A DNA stretch of 56,408 bases from Oscillospiraceae bacterium (GTDB taxonomy: Bacteria > Bacillota > Clostridia > Oscillospirales > Oscillospiraceae). How positions within the stretch are numbered: position 1 is the first letter of the stretch; each line of letters begins with the position of its first letter. A program made the position numbers and the translations under genes. The DNA lies in contig JAFQHV010000021.1 of NCBI GenBank assembly GCA_017397835.1, positions 1 to 56,408 of the forward strand. Reading direction: 5' to 3'. This document shows, in pieces, positions 26,264-34,160 of this stretch. Under the pieces are notes generated by a model that saw only the letters and a program-made list of their open reading frames with translations, was not told the origin of the DNA and did not search any database.

Positions 26264-26914
26264 ATGGACGTGATTTTTTCCCGGCTGTGTGAGGCGTTTC
26301 TGATCAACTGCGAGCTGTTCTTTGTCACGCTGGTTTTCGCCATCCCTCTGGGACTGGTGCTGTGCTTTGGTGCCCGCAGTAAATTTAAGCCTTTGGCCTG
26401 GCTGGTCAAAACCTTTGTGTGGGTCATCCGCGGCACGCCCCTGATGCTGCAGGTCATTATTTTCTTTTTTGTGCCCGGCATTATGAATGTGAAATACGGA
26501 TGGAACCTGCCCATGTTTGGCCGATTCAGCGGCGCTGCAGTGGCCTTTGTCATTAACTACGCCTGCTACTTCTCCGAGATCTACCGCGGCGGCATTGACT
26601 CCATCCCCCGGGGACAGTATGAGGCCGGCGAAGTACTGGGCATGACCAAGACCCAGATTTTCTTTAAGGTCACCCTGATGCAGTTGGTCAAGCGTATTAT
26701 CCCTCCCATGGGCAACGAGATTATCACCCTGGTCAAGGACACTTCTTTGGCCCGCATTATCTCCAACAAGGAGATCATCATGATGGCCGGCGAGTATACC
26801 AGCAAGGGCCTGATTTGGCCCCTGTTCTCCACGGGTCTGTTCTTCCTTGTGTTCGTGGGTGTGCTGACTCTGCTGTTCGGCTGGATCGAGCGCAAGATGG
26901 ACTACTTCAGATAA
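26264..26914 (+). CDS. Amino-acid ABC transporter permease
   Basis: A 216-residue HisM/GlnP-type permease with about five membrane segments. Family features: VWVIRGTPLMLQVIIFF near residue 55, FVINYACYFSEIYRGGIDSI and the EAA motif YEAGEVLGMTKTQIFFKV, followed by IIPPMGNEIITLVKDTSL. Start at 26264 has GAGGTG upstream; a start at 26228 would sit in the hairpin loop. It works as a homodimer with the neighbouring ATPase and SBP. Confidence 0.93.
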   Translation: MDVIFSRLCEAFLINCELFFVTLVFAIPLGLVLCFGARSKFKPLAWLVKTFVWVIRGTPLMLQVIIFFFVPGIMNVKYGWNLPMFGRFSGAAVAFVINYACYFSEIYRGGIDSIPRGQYEAGEVLGMTKTQIFFKVTLMQLVKRIIPPMGNEIITLVKDTSLARIISNKEIIMMAGEYTSKGLIWPLFSTGLFFLVFVGVLTLLFGWIERKMDYFR

Positions 26915-26927
26915 GGGGGCGAGCGAA

Positions 26928-27713
26928 ATGGCGATTTTGGAAGTACGCAACATTGAAAAGCATTTCGGTGCCACCCGGGTGCTGGAGGACATTAGCTTTG
27001 AGCTGGAGCGGGGTCAGGCCCTGGCCATCATCGGCTCCTCCGGCAGCGGCAAGACCACCCTGCTGCGCTGCCTGAACTTTTTGGAGACACCCGATCAGGG
27101 CAGCATCGCCGTGGAGGGTAAGGTCATCTTCGATGCCGCCGATCCTGCGACACAGAAGGAAAGTGAGCTGCGCAAAAAGCGCCTGCACTTTGGCATGGTG
27201 TTCCAGTCCTTCAACCTGTTTCCCCAGTACACCGCCCTGGAGAATGTGACCCTGGCGGTGAAGCTGCTGGCCAAGGAGCGGCCGGACTATAAGGAGAAGA
27301 AAAACCGCATCCTCATGGAGATCGAGGACGAGGGCAAGGCGCTGCTGGAGCGCATGGGCCTTGCCGACCGGGCCGACCACTACCCCCATCAGTTGTCCGG
27401 CGGACAGCAGCAGCGCGTGGCCATCGCCCGTGCGCTGGCGCTGCACCCGGACATCCTCTGCTTTGACGAGCCGACCTCCGCTCTCGACCCGGAGCTGACC
27501 GGCGAGGTGCTGAAGGTCATCCGATCTCTGGCGGACCAAAAGACCACCATGATCATCGTTACCCACGAGATGGCCTTCGCCCGTGACGTGGCCGATCAGG
27601 TCATCTTTATGGACGGCGGTGTTATCGTGGAGCAGGGCGATGCCAAGCAGGTCATCGACAACCCCCAGCAGGAGCGCACCCGACAGTTCCTGTCCCGTTA
27701 CGCGGAAAACTGA
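26928..27713 (+). CDS. Amino-acid ABC transporter ATP-binding protein (GlnQ-like)
   Basis: A 261-residue ATPase. Walker A is GSSGSGKTTLLR (about 37-48), the Q-loop is MVFQSFNLFP, the signature is LSGGQQQRVAIARALA, Walker B is ILCFDEPTSALDPE and the H-loop is VTHEMAFA. QSFNLFPQYTALENV is typical of the polar amino-acid group. It has an insertion of about 15 charged residues (ERPDYKEKKNRILMEIEDE) between Q-loop and signature, seen in some clostridial homologues. Last gene of the operon, 13 bases after the permease, ending at a terminator. Confidence 0.94.
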   Translation: MAILEVRNIEKHFGATRVLEDISFELERGQALAIIGSSGSGKTTLLRCLNFLETPDQGSIAVEGKVIFDAADPATQKESELRKKRLHFGMVFQSFNLFPQYTALENVTLAVKLLAKERPDYKEKKNRILMEIEDEGKALLERMGLADRADHYPHQLSGGQQQRVAIARALALHPDILCFDEPTSALDPELTGEVLKVIRSLADQKTTMIIVTHEMAFARDVADQVIFMDGGVIVEQGDAKQVIDNPQQERTRQFLSRYAEN

Positions 27714-27719
27714 AAGAAG

Positions 27720-27751
27720 AAAACCGGAGCGGTATATGCCGCTCCGGTTTT
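27720..27751 (+). terminator. Terminator of the amino-acid ABC operon
   Basis: A 13-bp perfect stem (27720-27732 / 27739-27751) with A4 and T4 flanks. Confidence 0.88.
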
Positions 27752-27754
27752 GTT

Positions 27755-27818
27755 GTATTTTGTTGCACAGCTTAAAAGTATTTTTGCCCATATTGAGGCA
27801 AGAATTGCAACAAAATAC
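27755..27818. repeat. 13-bp inverted repeat, candidate operator pair for eda-kdgK
   Basis: GTATTTTGTTGCA (27755-27767) and its exact inverse TGCAACAAAATAC (27806-27818) are 38 bases apart, just upstream of the eda promoter. It could be two binding sites for one looped regulator, or arms of an RNA-level structure if read-through occurs from upstream. Confidence 0.6.
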
Positions 27819-27831
27819 GTAAAAAAAGCAA

Positions 27832-27860
27832 TTGCTATTATGGAAAGAGGGTATTATACT
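27832..27860 (+). promoter_or_regulatory. Predicted promoter of eda-kdgK
   Basis: TTGCTA (27832-27837), 17-base spacer, TATACT (27855-27860). Confidence 0.65.
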
Positions 27861-27904
27861 AAAAACATAGATACTGCCATATTGGTGGAAAAGGAGAAAC
27901 AGGA

Positions 27905-28549
27905 ATGAATGAATTGAACAAACGCGTATCCGAGATCGGTGTTGTACCGGTCATCAAGTTGAACTATCCCCAGCGGGATGCGGCTCCTTTGGCCAAGGCG
28001 CTGTGTGCCGGCGGTGTGCCCATTGCGGAGGTCACGTTCCGCGCTGCCGGCGCGGACACTGCCATCCGTTTGATGAAGCAGGCCTGCCCCGAGATCCTGT
28101 GCGGTGCCGGCACCGTTACCACCACCGAGCACGTGGATCTGGCTATCGCCGCCGGTGCCGAGTTTATCGTCACCCCCGGCTTTGACCCCGAGATCGTTGC
28201 CTACTGTGTGGAGAAGGGCATCGCCATCTACCCCGGCTGCACCACCCCCACCGACTACCACGCGGCGCTGAAGTTCGGCCTTGAGGTACTGAAGTTCTTC
28301 CCCGCCGAGCAGTCCGGCGGTCTTGCCAAGATCAAGGCCATGGCCGCTCCCTTCCCCATGTTCAAGGTGATGCCCACCGGCGGCATCTCTCTGAAAAATT
28401 TGAAAGAGTACAGCTCCTCTCCCGTCATCTGCGCCTGCGGCGGCTCTTACATGGTCACCGCCGACCTGATCGAGAACGGCAAGTGGGATGAGATCACCGC
28501 GCTGTGCCGTCAGTCTGTGGAAATCGTGAAGGAGGCAAGAGCAAAATGA
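27905..28549 (+). CDS. eda: 2-dehydro-3-deoxyphosphogluconate (KDPG) aldolase
   Basis: Cleaves KDPG to pyruvate and glyceraldehyde 3-phosphate, the last step of uronate/gluconate breakdown. The 214-residue TIM-barrel class I aldolase has the catalytic Glu42 (PIAEVTFR), CGAGTV, FIVTPGF, the Schiff-base Lys130 in LKFFPAE and the phosphate motif MPTGGIS. AGGAG lies upstream of the start. It is coupled to the next gene by an ATGA overlap, so kinase and aldolase are made together. Confidence 0.95.
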   Translation: MNELNKRVSEIGVVPVIKLNYPQRDAAPLAKALCAGGVPIAEVTFRAAGADTAIRLMKQACPEILCGAGTVTTTEHVDLAIAAGAEFIVTPGFDPEIVAYCVEKGIAIYPGCTTPTDYHAALKFGLEVLKFFPAEQSGGLAKIKAMAAPFPMFKVMPTGGISLKNLKEYSSSPVICACGGSYMVTADLIENGKWDEITALCRQSVEIVKEARAK

Positions 28550-29574
28550 GCAGGATCGTTACCTTCGGCGAGCTGATGCTCCGCCTGCAGCCCTATAACT
28601 ACGAGCGGTTCGTCCAGTGTGACCACGTGGAGTTCACCTTCGGCGGCGGCGAGGCCAACGTGGCCGTGTCCCTGGCCAACTACGGCATGGATGCCGCCTT
28701 CGTTACCAAGCTGCCCGCCCACGCCATCGGTCAGGCGGCGGTAAACAGCCTGCGCCGCTACGGCGTGGATACCTCCCTCATCGTCCGCGGCGGTGAGCGT
28801 GTGGGTATCTACTTCAATGAGAAGGGCGCTTCCCAGCGGGGCAGCGTGTGCATTTACGACCGGGCCAACTCCGCCATTCAGAAGGCCTGCGCCGACGAGT
28901 TTGACTGGGATAAGATTTTTGAGGGTGCCGACTGGTTCCACTTTACCGGCATCTCTCCCGCTTTGGGTCCCAACGTGGTGGACATCTGCCGGAACGCCTG
29001 CAAGGCGGCCAAGGCCCGGGGCATCAAGATCTCCTGCGACCTGAACTACCGCGGCAAGCTGTGGACCCGTGATGAGGCCCGTGCAGCCATGACCGACCTG
29101 TGCCAATACGTGGACGTGTGCATCTCCAACGAGGAAGATGCCAAGGATGTCTTCGGCATCGAGGCCGAGGCCACCGACATCTACGGCGGCCAGATCAACC
29201 ACGAGGGCTACAAGTCCGTGGCCCGTCAGCTGGCGGACAAGTTTGGCTTTGAGATGGTTGCCATCACCCTGCGTGAGTCCCGCTCCGCCTTCGATAACGG
29301 CTGGAGCGCCATGCTCTACAATGTGGCCGAGGATAAGTATTGCTTCTCCAAGAAGTACGATCTGCATATCATCGACCGCGTGGGCGGCGGTGACAGCTTT
29401 GGCGGCGGCCTGATCTACTCCATCCTCACCGGCAAGGACACCCAGGCGGCGGTGGAGTTCGCCGTGGCGGCCTCCGCCCTGAAGCACTCCATCGAGGGTG
29501 ACTACAACATGGTCACCGTGGCCGAGGTGGAAAAGCTGGCCGGCGGCGACGGCTCCGGCCGTATTCAGCGATAA
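28546..29574 (+). CDS. kdgK: 2-keto-3-deoxygluconate kinase (PfkB family)
   Basis: Phosphorylates KDG to KDPG. A 342-residue ribokinase/PfkB-type kinase. N-terminal IVTFGELMLRLQP and the FGGGEANVAVSLANYG substrate region (about 34-49); C-terminal VGGGDSFGGGLIYSI with catalytic Asp283. The neighbour eda identifies the substrate more firmly than sequence alone. No uronate isomerase or transporter is adjacent, so KDG must come from genes elsewhere. The start overlaps eda; a terminator follows. Confidence 0.93.
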   Translation: MSRIVTFGELMLRLQPYNYERFVQCDHVEFTFGGGEANVAVSLANYGMDAAFVTKLPAHAIGQAAVNSLRRYGVDTSLIVRGGERVGIYFNEKGASQRGSVCIYDRANSAIQKACADEFDWDKIFEGADWFHFTGISPALGPNVVDICRNACKAAKARGIKISCDLNYRGKLWTRDEARAAMTDLCQYVDVCISNEEDAKDVFGIEAEATDIYGGQINHEGYKSVARQLADKFGFEMVAITLRESRSAFDNGWSAMLYNVAEDKYCFSKKYDLHIIDRVGGGDSFGGGLIYSILTGKDTQAAVEFAVAASALKHSIEGDYNMVTVAEVEKLAGGDGSGRIQR

Positions 29575-29584
29575 GCGAACATAG

Positions 29585-29617
29585 AAAAAGCACCGTGGCA
29601 GAGCCACGGTGCTTTTT
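29585..29617 (+). terminator. Terminator after kdgK
   Basis: A 15-bp perfect stem (29585-29599 / 29603-29617), AGA loop and T6. Confidence 0.92.
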
Positions 29618-29661
29618 TGATGTGGAAGTGGTGGTAGGGGCGCGCAAAGCGGACCCCTGTA

Positions 29662-30537
29662 TCAGGAAAGGGCATCCAGCCAAGTGGCCACTACCTGGCC
29701 GATAGGAAAGAGCTGGCCGTCGCAGTCGGCGACGTAGATCTGCTCCATGCCATCGGAGAAGAATACCTGACGGACATAGTGCTGCTGGCCTTCATCTGTG
29801 AAAAAGTCGAAGCGCCAATTGGCAGAGGGTATCTGCAGCGAAATGTAATCGCCCGTCGGGTCAACGTCCCATACGGAGCGGAACATGACACTGTCGCTGA
29901 GGGGCTGAACAAGGGGGAAGACCTGCCCGAACGTGGGGGTAACTGTCCGGTCGTGTCGGGAAAAGGTGGCCTCCTCCTGCTCGTAAAGGATGCGGCACAG
30001 CGCCTCGTCCACCACGGTGTAGGTGCGCTGATAGGGGATCAGGCCGGGGTTATCCGCGATGACCGTATCCGGAACACCGGCCGCCCACTCACACAGCTCG
30101 CCCCACTGTTCCCAGTCGGCATCGGTGTATTCGCCGTCCCGAAGCAGGCCCACATCGGTGGGGTGATAAAAGATATAGTAATCGCCATCATCGCTCCGGG
30201 CAAACACCTCCGCCCCGGTCCCCATAGCGCCGTAACACAGCCGCTTGTGAAAATCGTGCTCGTTCATGCTGCCCAAGGAGAACAGCCAGCCGGCACCCCA
30301 ATCCTCGCCGGGGTACAATTTTGCTTCCGCCTCTACTGATGCCTTTTCATAAACGGCGGGAGCGCCGGTGGCATCGGCGGTTTTAACGACCAACAAATCC
30401 AGATATTCGTTGGGGACGGATAGCGTCAGGTGCCCGGGACTGCTGAATTTGGTGGTGGTGTCCGTTTCGGTTGGCTGGGTGGGGGCACAGGCGCACAGAG
30501 TCAGCACCAAGGTGAGGAATAAAGCCAGTTTTTTCAT
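29662..30537 (-). CDS. Lipoprotein of unknown function
   Basis: A 291-residue secreted lipoprotein not recognised. Signal MKKLALFLTLVLTLCAC with Cys17 as the lipidation site, then a Thr/Pro linker (APTQPTETDTTTK). The body is rich in Trp, Asp and Tyr (DWEQWGELCEWAAG, FFTDEGQQHYVRQVFF), with no catalytic motif seen. It is 18 bases downstream of the FAH-family gene on the same strand and may be cotranscribed. RBS AAAGGAG is present. Base composition matches neighbours. Confidence 0.75.
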   Translation of the reverse strand: MKKLALFLTLVLTLCACAPTQPTETDTTTKFSSPGHLTLSVPNEYLDLLVVKTADATGAPAVYEKASVEAEAKLYPGEDWGAGWLFSLGSMNEHDFHKRLCYGAMGTGAEVFARSDDGDYYIFYHPTDVGLLRDGEYTDADWEQWGELCEWAAGVPDTVIADNPGLIPYQRTYTVVDEALCRILYEQEEATFSRHDRTVTPTFGQVFPLVQPLSDSVMFRSVWDVDPTGDYISLQIPSANWRFDFFTDEGQQHYVRQVFFSDGMEQIYVADCDGQLFPIGQVVATWLDALS

Positions 30538-30555
30538 AAATGTTCTCCTTTCCTG

Positions 30556-31326
30556 TCAGGCTTCCGCTTCTACCGGATTGCACAGGGAACCGATGCCCTG
30601 AATGCGCATCTCCATCACGTCACCGGGCTGTACCGGGCCGATGCCGGAGGGGGTGCCGGTGAAGATGACGTCACCGGGTTCCAGTGTCATCACCTGGGAC
30701 AGATAGTGGACAAGGTAGTGGGCATCGAAAATAAGGTGTTTTGTGTTGGAGTGCTGGCGGCGTTGGCCGTTGACCCAGGCGGAGATGTCAAGTCCCTCTC
30801 GGGGGTCCACCGCCGTTTCGATCCACGGGCCGATGGGGGCGAAGGTGTCAAACCCCTTGCACACCGTCCACTGCCCGGTTTTCTCCTGCAGGTCCCGGGC
30901 GGTGACGTCGTTGCCGATGGTGTAGCCTAGGATGTAGTCGGCGGCATCTTCCAGCGCCACGTGCCGCGCCCGGCGGCCCACCACGATGACCAGCTCCGCC
31001 TCATAGTCCACCTGATGGGCCAGGGCTTTGGGGAATCGCACCGGCTGCTCCGGACCGGTGAGGGCGCTCAGGGGCTTGATGAAGATGTTGGGTTTGGCGG
31101 GGACGGGGAGGTCAAACTCCTCGGCGTGGTCCCGGTAGTTGAAGCCTACGCACAAAAGCTTGGTGGGCCGGCAGGGGGGAAGCAGTGCCACCTCGGACAG
31201 GGGGAGGGTGGTGCCATCCTCGTCCCGGCACGCAAACAGATCGCCCAGCAGGGGATAGACCGTGTCGCCGGACAGGCGGCCGTAGCGGGTTTGACCATGG
31301 TGGGAAAAACGAACGTAGCGGGACAT
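30556..31326 (-). CDS. Fumarylacetoacetate hydrolase family protein
   Basis: A 256-residue metal-dependent enzyme of the FAH superfamily. N-terminal domain of about 60 residues, then the barrel with CVGFNYRDHAEEF, the metal ligands in DYEAELVIVVG (two Glu) and the later Asp in YTIGNDVTARDLQ, and TGTPSGIGPVQPGD. Members act as acylpyruvate hydrolases, oxaloacetate decarboxylases/tautomerases or 2-keto-3-deoxy-acid dehydratases; sequence does not tell these apart. The nearby kdgK-eda pair is on the opposite strand. RBS GGAG lies upstream. Confidence 0.9.
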   Translation of the reverse strand: MSRYVRFSHHGQTRYGRLSGDTVYPLLGDLFACRDEDGTTLPLSEVALLPPCRPTKLLCVGFNYRDHAEEFDLPVPAKPNIFIKPLSALTGPEQPVRFPKALAHQVDYEAELVIVVGRRARHVALEDAADYILGYTIGNDVTARDLQEKTGQWTVCKGFDTFAPIGPWIETAVDPREGLDISAWVNGQRRQHSNTKHLIFDAHYLVHYLSQVMTLEPGDVIFTGTPSGIGPVQPGDVMEMRIQGIGSLCNPVEAEA

Positions 31327-31439
31327 AAAAACACTCCTTTGGCTGTGGTCGCTCTGCTGTCAGTTTACAATACGCGGCGGCATATTACAAGGGCGGAGTT
31401 GTCTTTGTGAAAAAACTCGCAAAACTTTTCAAATTTTTG

Positions 31440-31468
31440 TTGACATTCCGGTTGGAATCGGCTATACT
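31440..31468 (+). promoter_or_regulatory. Promoter of the tRNA operon
   Basis: TTGACA (31440-31445), 17-base spacer, TATACT (31463-31468), about 30 bases before tRNA-Met. Confidence 0.85.
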
Positions 31469-31497
31469 AACCCTTGCCCTGTTTGCAGGGTCTATTT

Positions 31498-31574
31498 GGC
31501 GGCATAGCTCAGGTGGCTAGAGCATACGGTTCATACCCGTAGTGTCCCCGGTTCGAATCCAGGTGCCGCTACCA
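31498..31574 (+). tRNA. tRNA-Met (CAT anticodon)
   Basis: A cloverleaf with acceptor GGCGGCA / TGCCGCT, D-arm GCTCAGGTGGCTAGAGC, anticodon loop TTCATAC (CAT), T-loop GTTCGAATC and encoded CCA. Elongator Met is most likely because the initiator's GGG/CCC anticodon-stem pairs are absent; a CAT-reading tRNA-Ile precursor is the alternative. Confidence 0.9.
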
Positions 31575-31616
31575 TTTACAATTTAGCAGGACAGACTTCC
31601 TGCCCTGTTTTTTGAC

Positions 31617-31691
31617 GGCCCGGTGGTCAAGCGGTTAAGACACCGCCCTTTCACGGCGGTAACACGGGTTCGATTCCCGTCCGGGTCACCA
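31617..31691 (+). tRNA. tRNA-Glu (TTC anticodon)
   Basis: Acceptor GGCCCGG / CCGGGTC, anticodon stem CCGCC / GGCGG with loop CTTTCAC (TTC), T-loop GTTCGATTC and encoded CCA. Second in the operon. Confidence 0.94.
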
Positions 31692-31714
31692 CCTTTTTTC
31701 TCGCCGTTTCATAT

Positions 31715-31790
31715 GGAGGCGTAGCTCAGCCGGTAGAGCACTTGCTTCACACGCAAGGGGTCACAGATTCGAGTTCTGTCGTCTCCACCA
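31715..31790 (+). tRNA. tRNA-Val (CAC anticodon)
   Basis: Acceptor GGAGGCG / CGTCTCC, D-arm GCTCAGCCGGTAGAGC, anticodon stem CTTGC / GCAAG with loop TTCACAC (CAC), encoded CCA. Third in the operon. Confidence 0.94.
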
Positions 31791-31824
31791 AAAAACACCC
31801 AAGTCTTTGGACTTGGGTGTTTTT
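31791..31824 (+). terminator. Terminator of the tRNA operon
   Basis: A 15-bp stem (31791-31805 / 31810-31824), TTTG loop, T5. It begins directly after the CCA of tRNA-Val. Confidence 0.92.
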
Positions 31825-31845
31825 CTTTTCGCCAATCCCCAACAA

Positions 31846-31879
31846 AAAACCTCCGAAGTCAACCGACTTCGAAGGTTTT
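31846..31879 (-). terminator. Terminator of the minus-strand XRE gene
   Basis: A stem 31846-31860 / 31865-31879 with one mismatch and an AACC loop; T-tract on the minus strand. It overlaps the last codon region of the XRE gene. Confidence 0.75.
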
Positions 31880-32081
31880 AATCTTCCTTAATATATTCCA
31901 TAATATCCTCCACCCGGCAGTCGAGGATGCGGCAGAACATCTCGATGGTGTGGGTGCTGACACTCTCGTTGCGCTTGAGCCGGGTGATCTGGCTGGGACT
32001 GACCCCATGTTTTTTGATGAGGGCGTATTGGGTCACGCCCTTTTCCTGCATGGTGCGCCACAGATTTTCGTAGGAAATCAT
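31878..32081 (-). CDS. XRE/Cro-CI family helix-turn-helix regulator
   Basis: A 67-residue protein that is almost only an HTH_3 domain: KGVTQYALIKKHGVSPSQITRLKRNE covers helices 2-3 in pieces, followed by VSTHTIEMFCRILDCRVEDIM, typical of small clostridial XRE proteins. Start ATG 32081 is preferred (GAGG about 10 bases upstream) over a TTG at 32090. It is divergent from the AT-rich lipoprotein at 32179, with a 97-base gap holding both promoters, so it may control that gene. Confidence 0.85.
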   Translation of the reverse strand: MISYENLWRTMQEKGVTQYALIKKHGVSPSQITRLKRNESVSTHTIEMFCRILDCRVEDIMEYIKED

Positions 32082-32178
32082 AATACGCAAGCCTCACTTT
32101 CTACTTGCATGTTAACTGAAATCAGTATATAATCATATTAACCAATATTGGTTAATATGATCCAAAGGAGAAAAAGAA

Positions 32179-32790
32179 ATGAAAAAAACAGTATCTCTAA
32201 TTTTGGCACTGTTGATGTGCCTGTCCCTGTGTGCTTGTGGCGCTAGCACACCAGTCTTCCAAATTGGACAAACGATTTCTACCGCACGCGCCGAAGTTAC
32301 GCTAAAAGATATCCAGTCAACCATTGCACTTAACAATTCAGGCGCATGGACATCTTCTACTGGTCATGCCACAGATACATATTTTACTCCCGTGGATGAG
32401 TATGAGCCCGGCAACCCCTACGCCGCGAGAGTTGGGAGCAGCCTGGTTTGGTTCGAAGTCGAAATTAAAAACTTGGACCGAGACAGCGTTGAGTTTGATC
32501 CTACTTTCGGTAGCGAAATCGAATTCCAAGTAGCTTTTGACGGAAAAACATACGCAACAAACTCTGACAACACAGACATCGGTGTGGAGAGCTCCGATGG
32601 GCAGACTTGGCATAAACACGACTCTTCCAACATCCTGCTCTTGGCGGGCGAACATGGTTATTATCGAATATATATCGAGATTCCAAAAGAAATTTCTGAC
32701 ACTGACATCTATGATCTGATTGTATTCCTCCCGAATGTCGAGGGAAAAAGCGACCGTTTTGTTTATCGCGTAAATGCAGAAACAAAGTAA
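32179..32790 (+). CDS. AT-rich lipoprotein, immunoglobulin-like type, function unknown
   Basis: A 203-residue secreted lipoprotein. Signal MKKTVSLILALLMCLSLCAC with lipobox Cys20. The body has alternating strands (FQIGQTISTARAEVTLKDI; LVWFEVEIKNLDRDSVEFD; YYRIYIEIPKEI) resembling DUF4352/DUF5067-type lipoproteins with an Ig-like fold; this is a resemblance only. It is clearly AT-richer than its surroundings, which suggests recent gain. AAAGGAG lies upstream of the start. Neighbour to a divergent XRE regulator. Confidence 0.75.
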   Translation: MKKTVSLILALLMCLSLCACGASTPVFQIGQTISTARAEVTLKDIQSTIALNNSGAWTSSTGHATDTYFTPVDEYEPGNPYAARVGSSLVWFEVEIKNLDRDSVEFDPTFGSEIEFQVAFDGKTYATNSDNTDIGVESSDGQTWHKHDSSNILLLAGEHGYYRIYIEIPKEISDTDIYDLIVFLPNVEGKSDRFVYRVNAETK

Positions 32791-32884
32791 TTTAGTGAAC
32801 ACACCCTTTTTTCACAGCATATCCCGCACAAAAATTCAAAAAACAGGGAGCGGAATCCGCTCGATCTTTTCTTCAATTTATCTT

Positions 32885-32917
32885 AAACCCACCCATGTCT
32901 AAGACGCGGGTGGGTTT
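32885..32917 (+). terminator. Terminator after the AT-rich lipoprotein
   Basis: A 10-bp stem (32885-32894 / 32908-32917) with a 13-base loop and T-rich tail. Confidence 0.7.
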
Positions 32918-32967
32918 TCTTATAATCATCGGAGTACCATCCGCTACGCGCAACCGCAGGTCCTTTC

Positions 32968-33045
32968 GTAGGGGCGGGTCTTGACCCGCCCGTCACGTCG
33001 TTCTGTGCAACTTCGGCTGCGGGGCGGTCAAGACCGCCCCCCACA
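32968..33045. repeat. Palindromic intergenic repeat (REP/MITE-like)
   Basis: The 390-base gap between the two lipoprotein genes (32791-33180) holds two GC-rich hairpins of related but opposite sequence: 32972-32980 / 32983-32991 (GGGCGGGTC / GACCCGCCC) and 33021-33029 / 33032-33040 (GGGGCGGTC / GACCGCCCC), about 30 bases apart, set in AT-richer DNA. The arrangement is like non-coding repetitive palindromes scattered in gut Clostridia. No gene is seen in this gap. Confidence 0.65.
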
Positions 33046-33180
33046 TAGGCATTATCGGAAAACCCGTTGTATTCCCACCCATATTTTGCTAAAATAGGCT
33101 CAAATCTCCGGGAACTTTTCCGCCGTTCCCGCGTCAAAGAGAGCAAGCACATTTTCCATTTACATCAAAGGAGTTACATT

Positions 33181-34101
33181 ATGAAGCACATTCGTCTGAT
33201 TTCCCTCGGCACCGCCGTGGTGCTGTCCCTGTCCCTGCTCACCGCCTGCGGCGGCGACAAGGCCCCCGTGTCCGGCAGCGTGTCCGACCCCGACGTGAGC
33301 ATTTCCACGCCCGACGTTTCCGCCCCCGATGTGTCTACCGAGATTCCTCCTGTGGACCTGCCTCAGGTCATTCGCTCCCTTGCCCTGAACAAGACCGACT
33401 TCACCCTGAAAACCGCCGGCGCCTCTTACAAGCTGGTGGCCGACGTGTTCGGCGTGGAGGACCCCGTCATTGTGTGGACCAGCAGCGACGAGGCCGTCGC
33501 CACCGTGGACGAAAACGGCGTTGTGACTGCGGTTGCCGCCGGCACTGCCACCATCACCGCCGCCCTGGAGGGCACGGACATGACCGTGGACTGCACCGTG
33601 CGCTGCAACATCAAGACCGAAGAGCAGCCTGCTGACCCCGCTCCCGAGGTCAACCCCGAGGAGCCGCCTGTCGAGCCTGCCCCCGAGGTCAAGCCCGAGG
33701 CTCCCGCCAAGGTGGATCTGGCGGCGTTCTACAACGGCATCTTCACCGACCCCGACAATTCCCCCGCCATGCTTCCCATGGACAACGACGCTCTGGATGC
33801 CTTCTACCCCGGCCTGAACGCCATCGCTTTGAAGCAGAAGGTGGCCTATATGCCCATGATGACCGCCGTCCCCTGTGAGATCGTCCTGGTGGAGTGCGCC
33901 AACGCCGCCGACGTGGCCGCGGTGAAGGCCATCTTCAACGCCCGCATCGCCGCTCAGGTGGACAACCACTTCAACTATCCCATGGTCATCGAGGCGTGGG
34001 AGCGCGAGGCCAAGGTGGTCGCCAACGGCAATTTCGTGGCTCTGCTGGTCGTTTCCGGTATGACCGACACGGTGGTTTCTGATTTCAACGCCCTGTTTTA
34101 A
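33181..34101 (+). CDS. DUF4358 lipoprotein with a bacterial Ig-like (Big_2) domain
   Basis: A 306-residue lipoprotein. Signal with lipobox LLTAC (Cys at about 22); linker with Ser/Asp/Val repeats; one Big_2 domain (about 65-140: LALNKTDFTLKTAGASYKL, WTSSDEAVATVDENGVVTA, AAGTATITAALEG); a Pro/Glu spacer (PADPAPEVNPEEPPVEPAP); and a C-terminal DUF4358 domain (about 180-306: CEIVLVECANAADVAAVKAI). Start 33181 has AAAGGAG upstream. It is first in a cluster with an MBOAT acyltransferase and a DHHW protein, 59 bases before the former, so an extracellular accessory role in glycan acylation is plausible. DUF4358 has no established function. Confidence 0.82.
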   Translation: MKHIRLISLGTAVVLSLSLLTACGGDKAPVSGSVSDPDVSISTPDVSAPDVSTEIPPVDLPQVIRSLALNKTDFTLKTAGASYKLVADVFGVEDPVIVWTSSDEAVATVDENGVVTAVAAGTATITAALEGTDMTVDCTVRCNIKTEEQPADPAPEVNPEEPPVEPAPEVKPEAPAKVDLAAFYNGIFTDPDNSPAMLPMDNDALDAFYPGLNAIALKQKVAYMPMMTAVPCEIVLVECANAADVAAVKAIFNARIAAQVDNHFNYPMVIEAWEREAKVVANGNFVALLVVSGMTDTVVSDFNALF

Positions 34102-34160
34102 GCCGCCCGAAACGGGCGACACTTCTATTGCCGCCCAGCTTTTCGTGAGGATGTGAGTTT

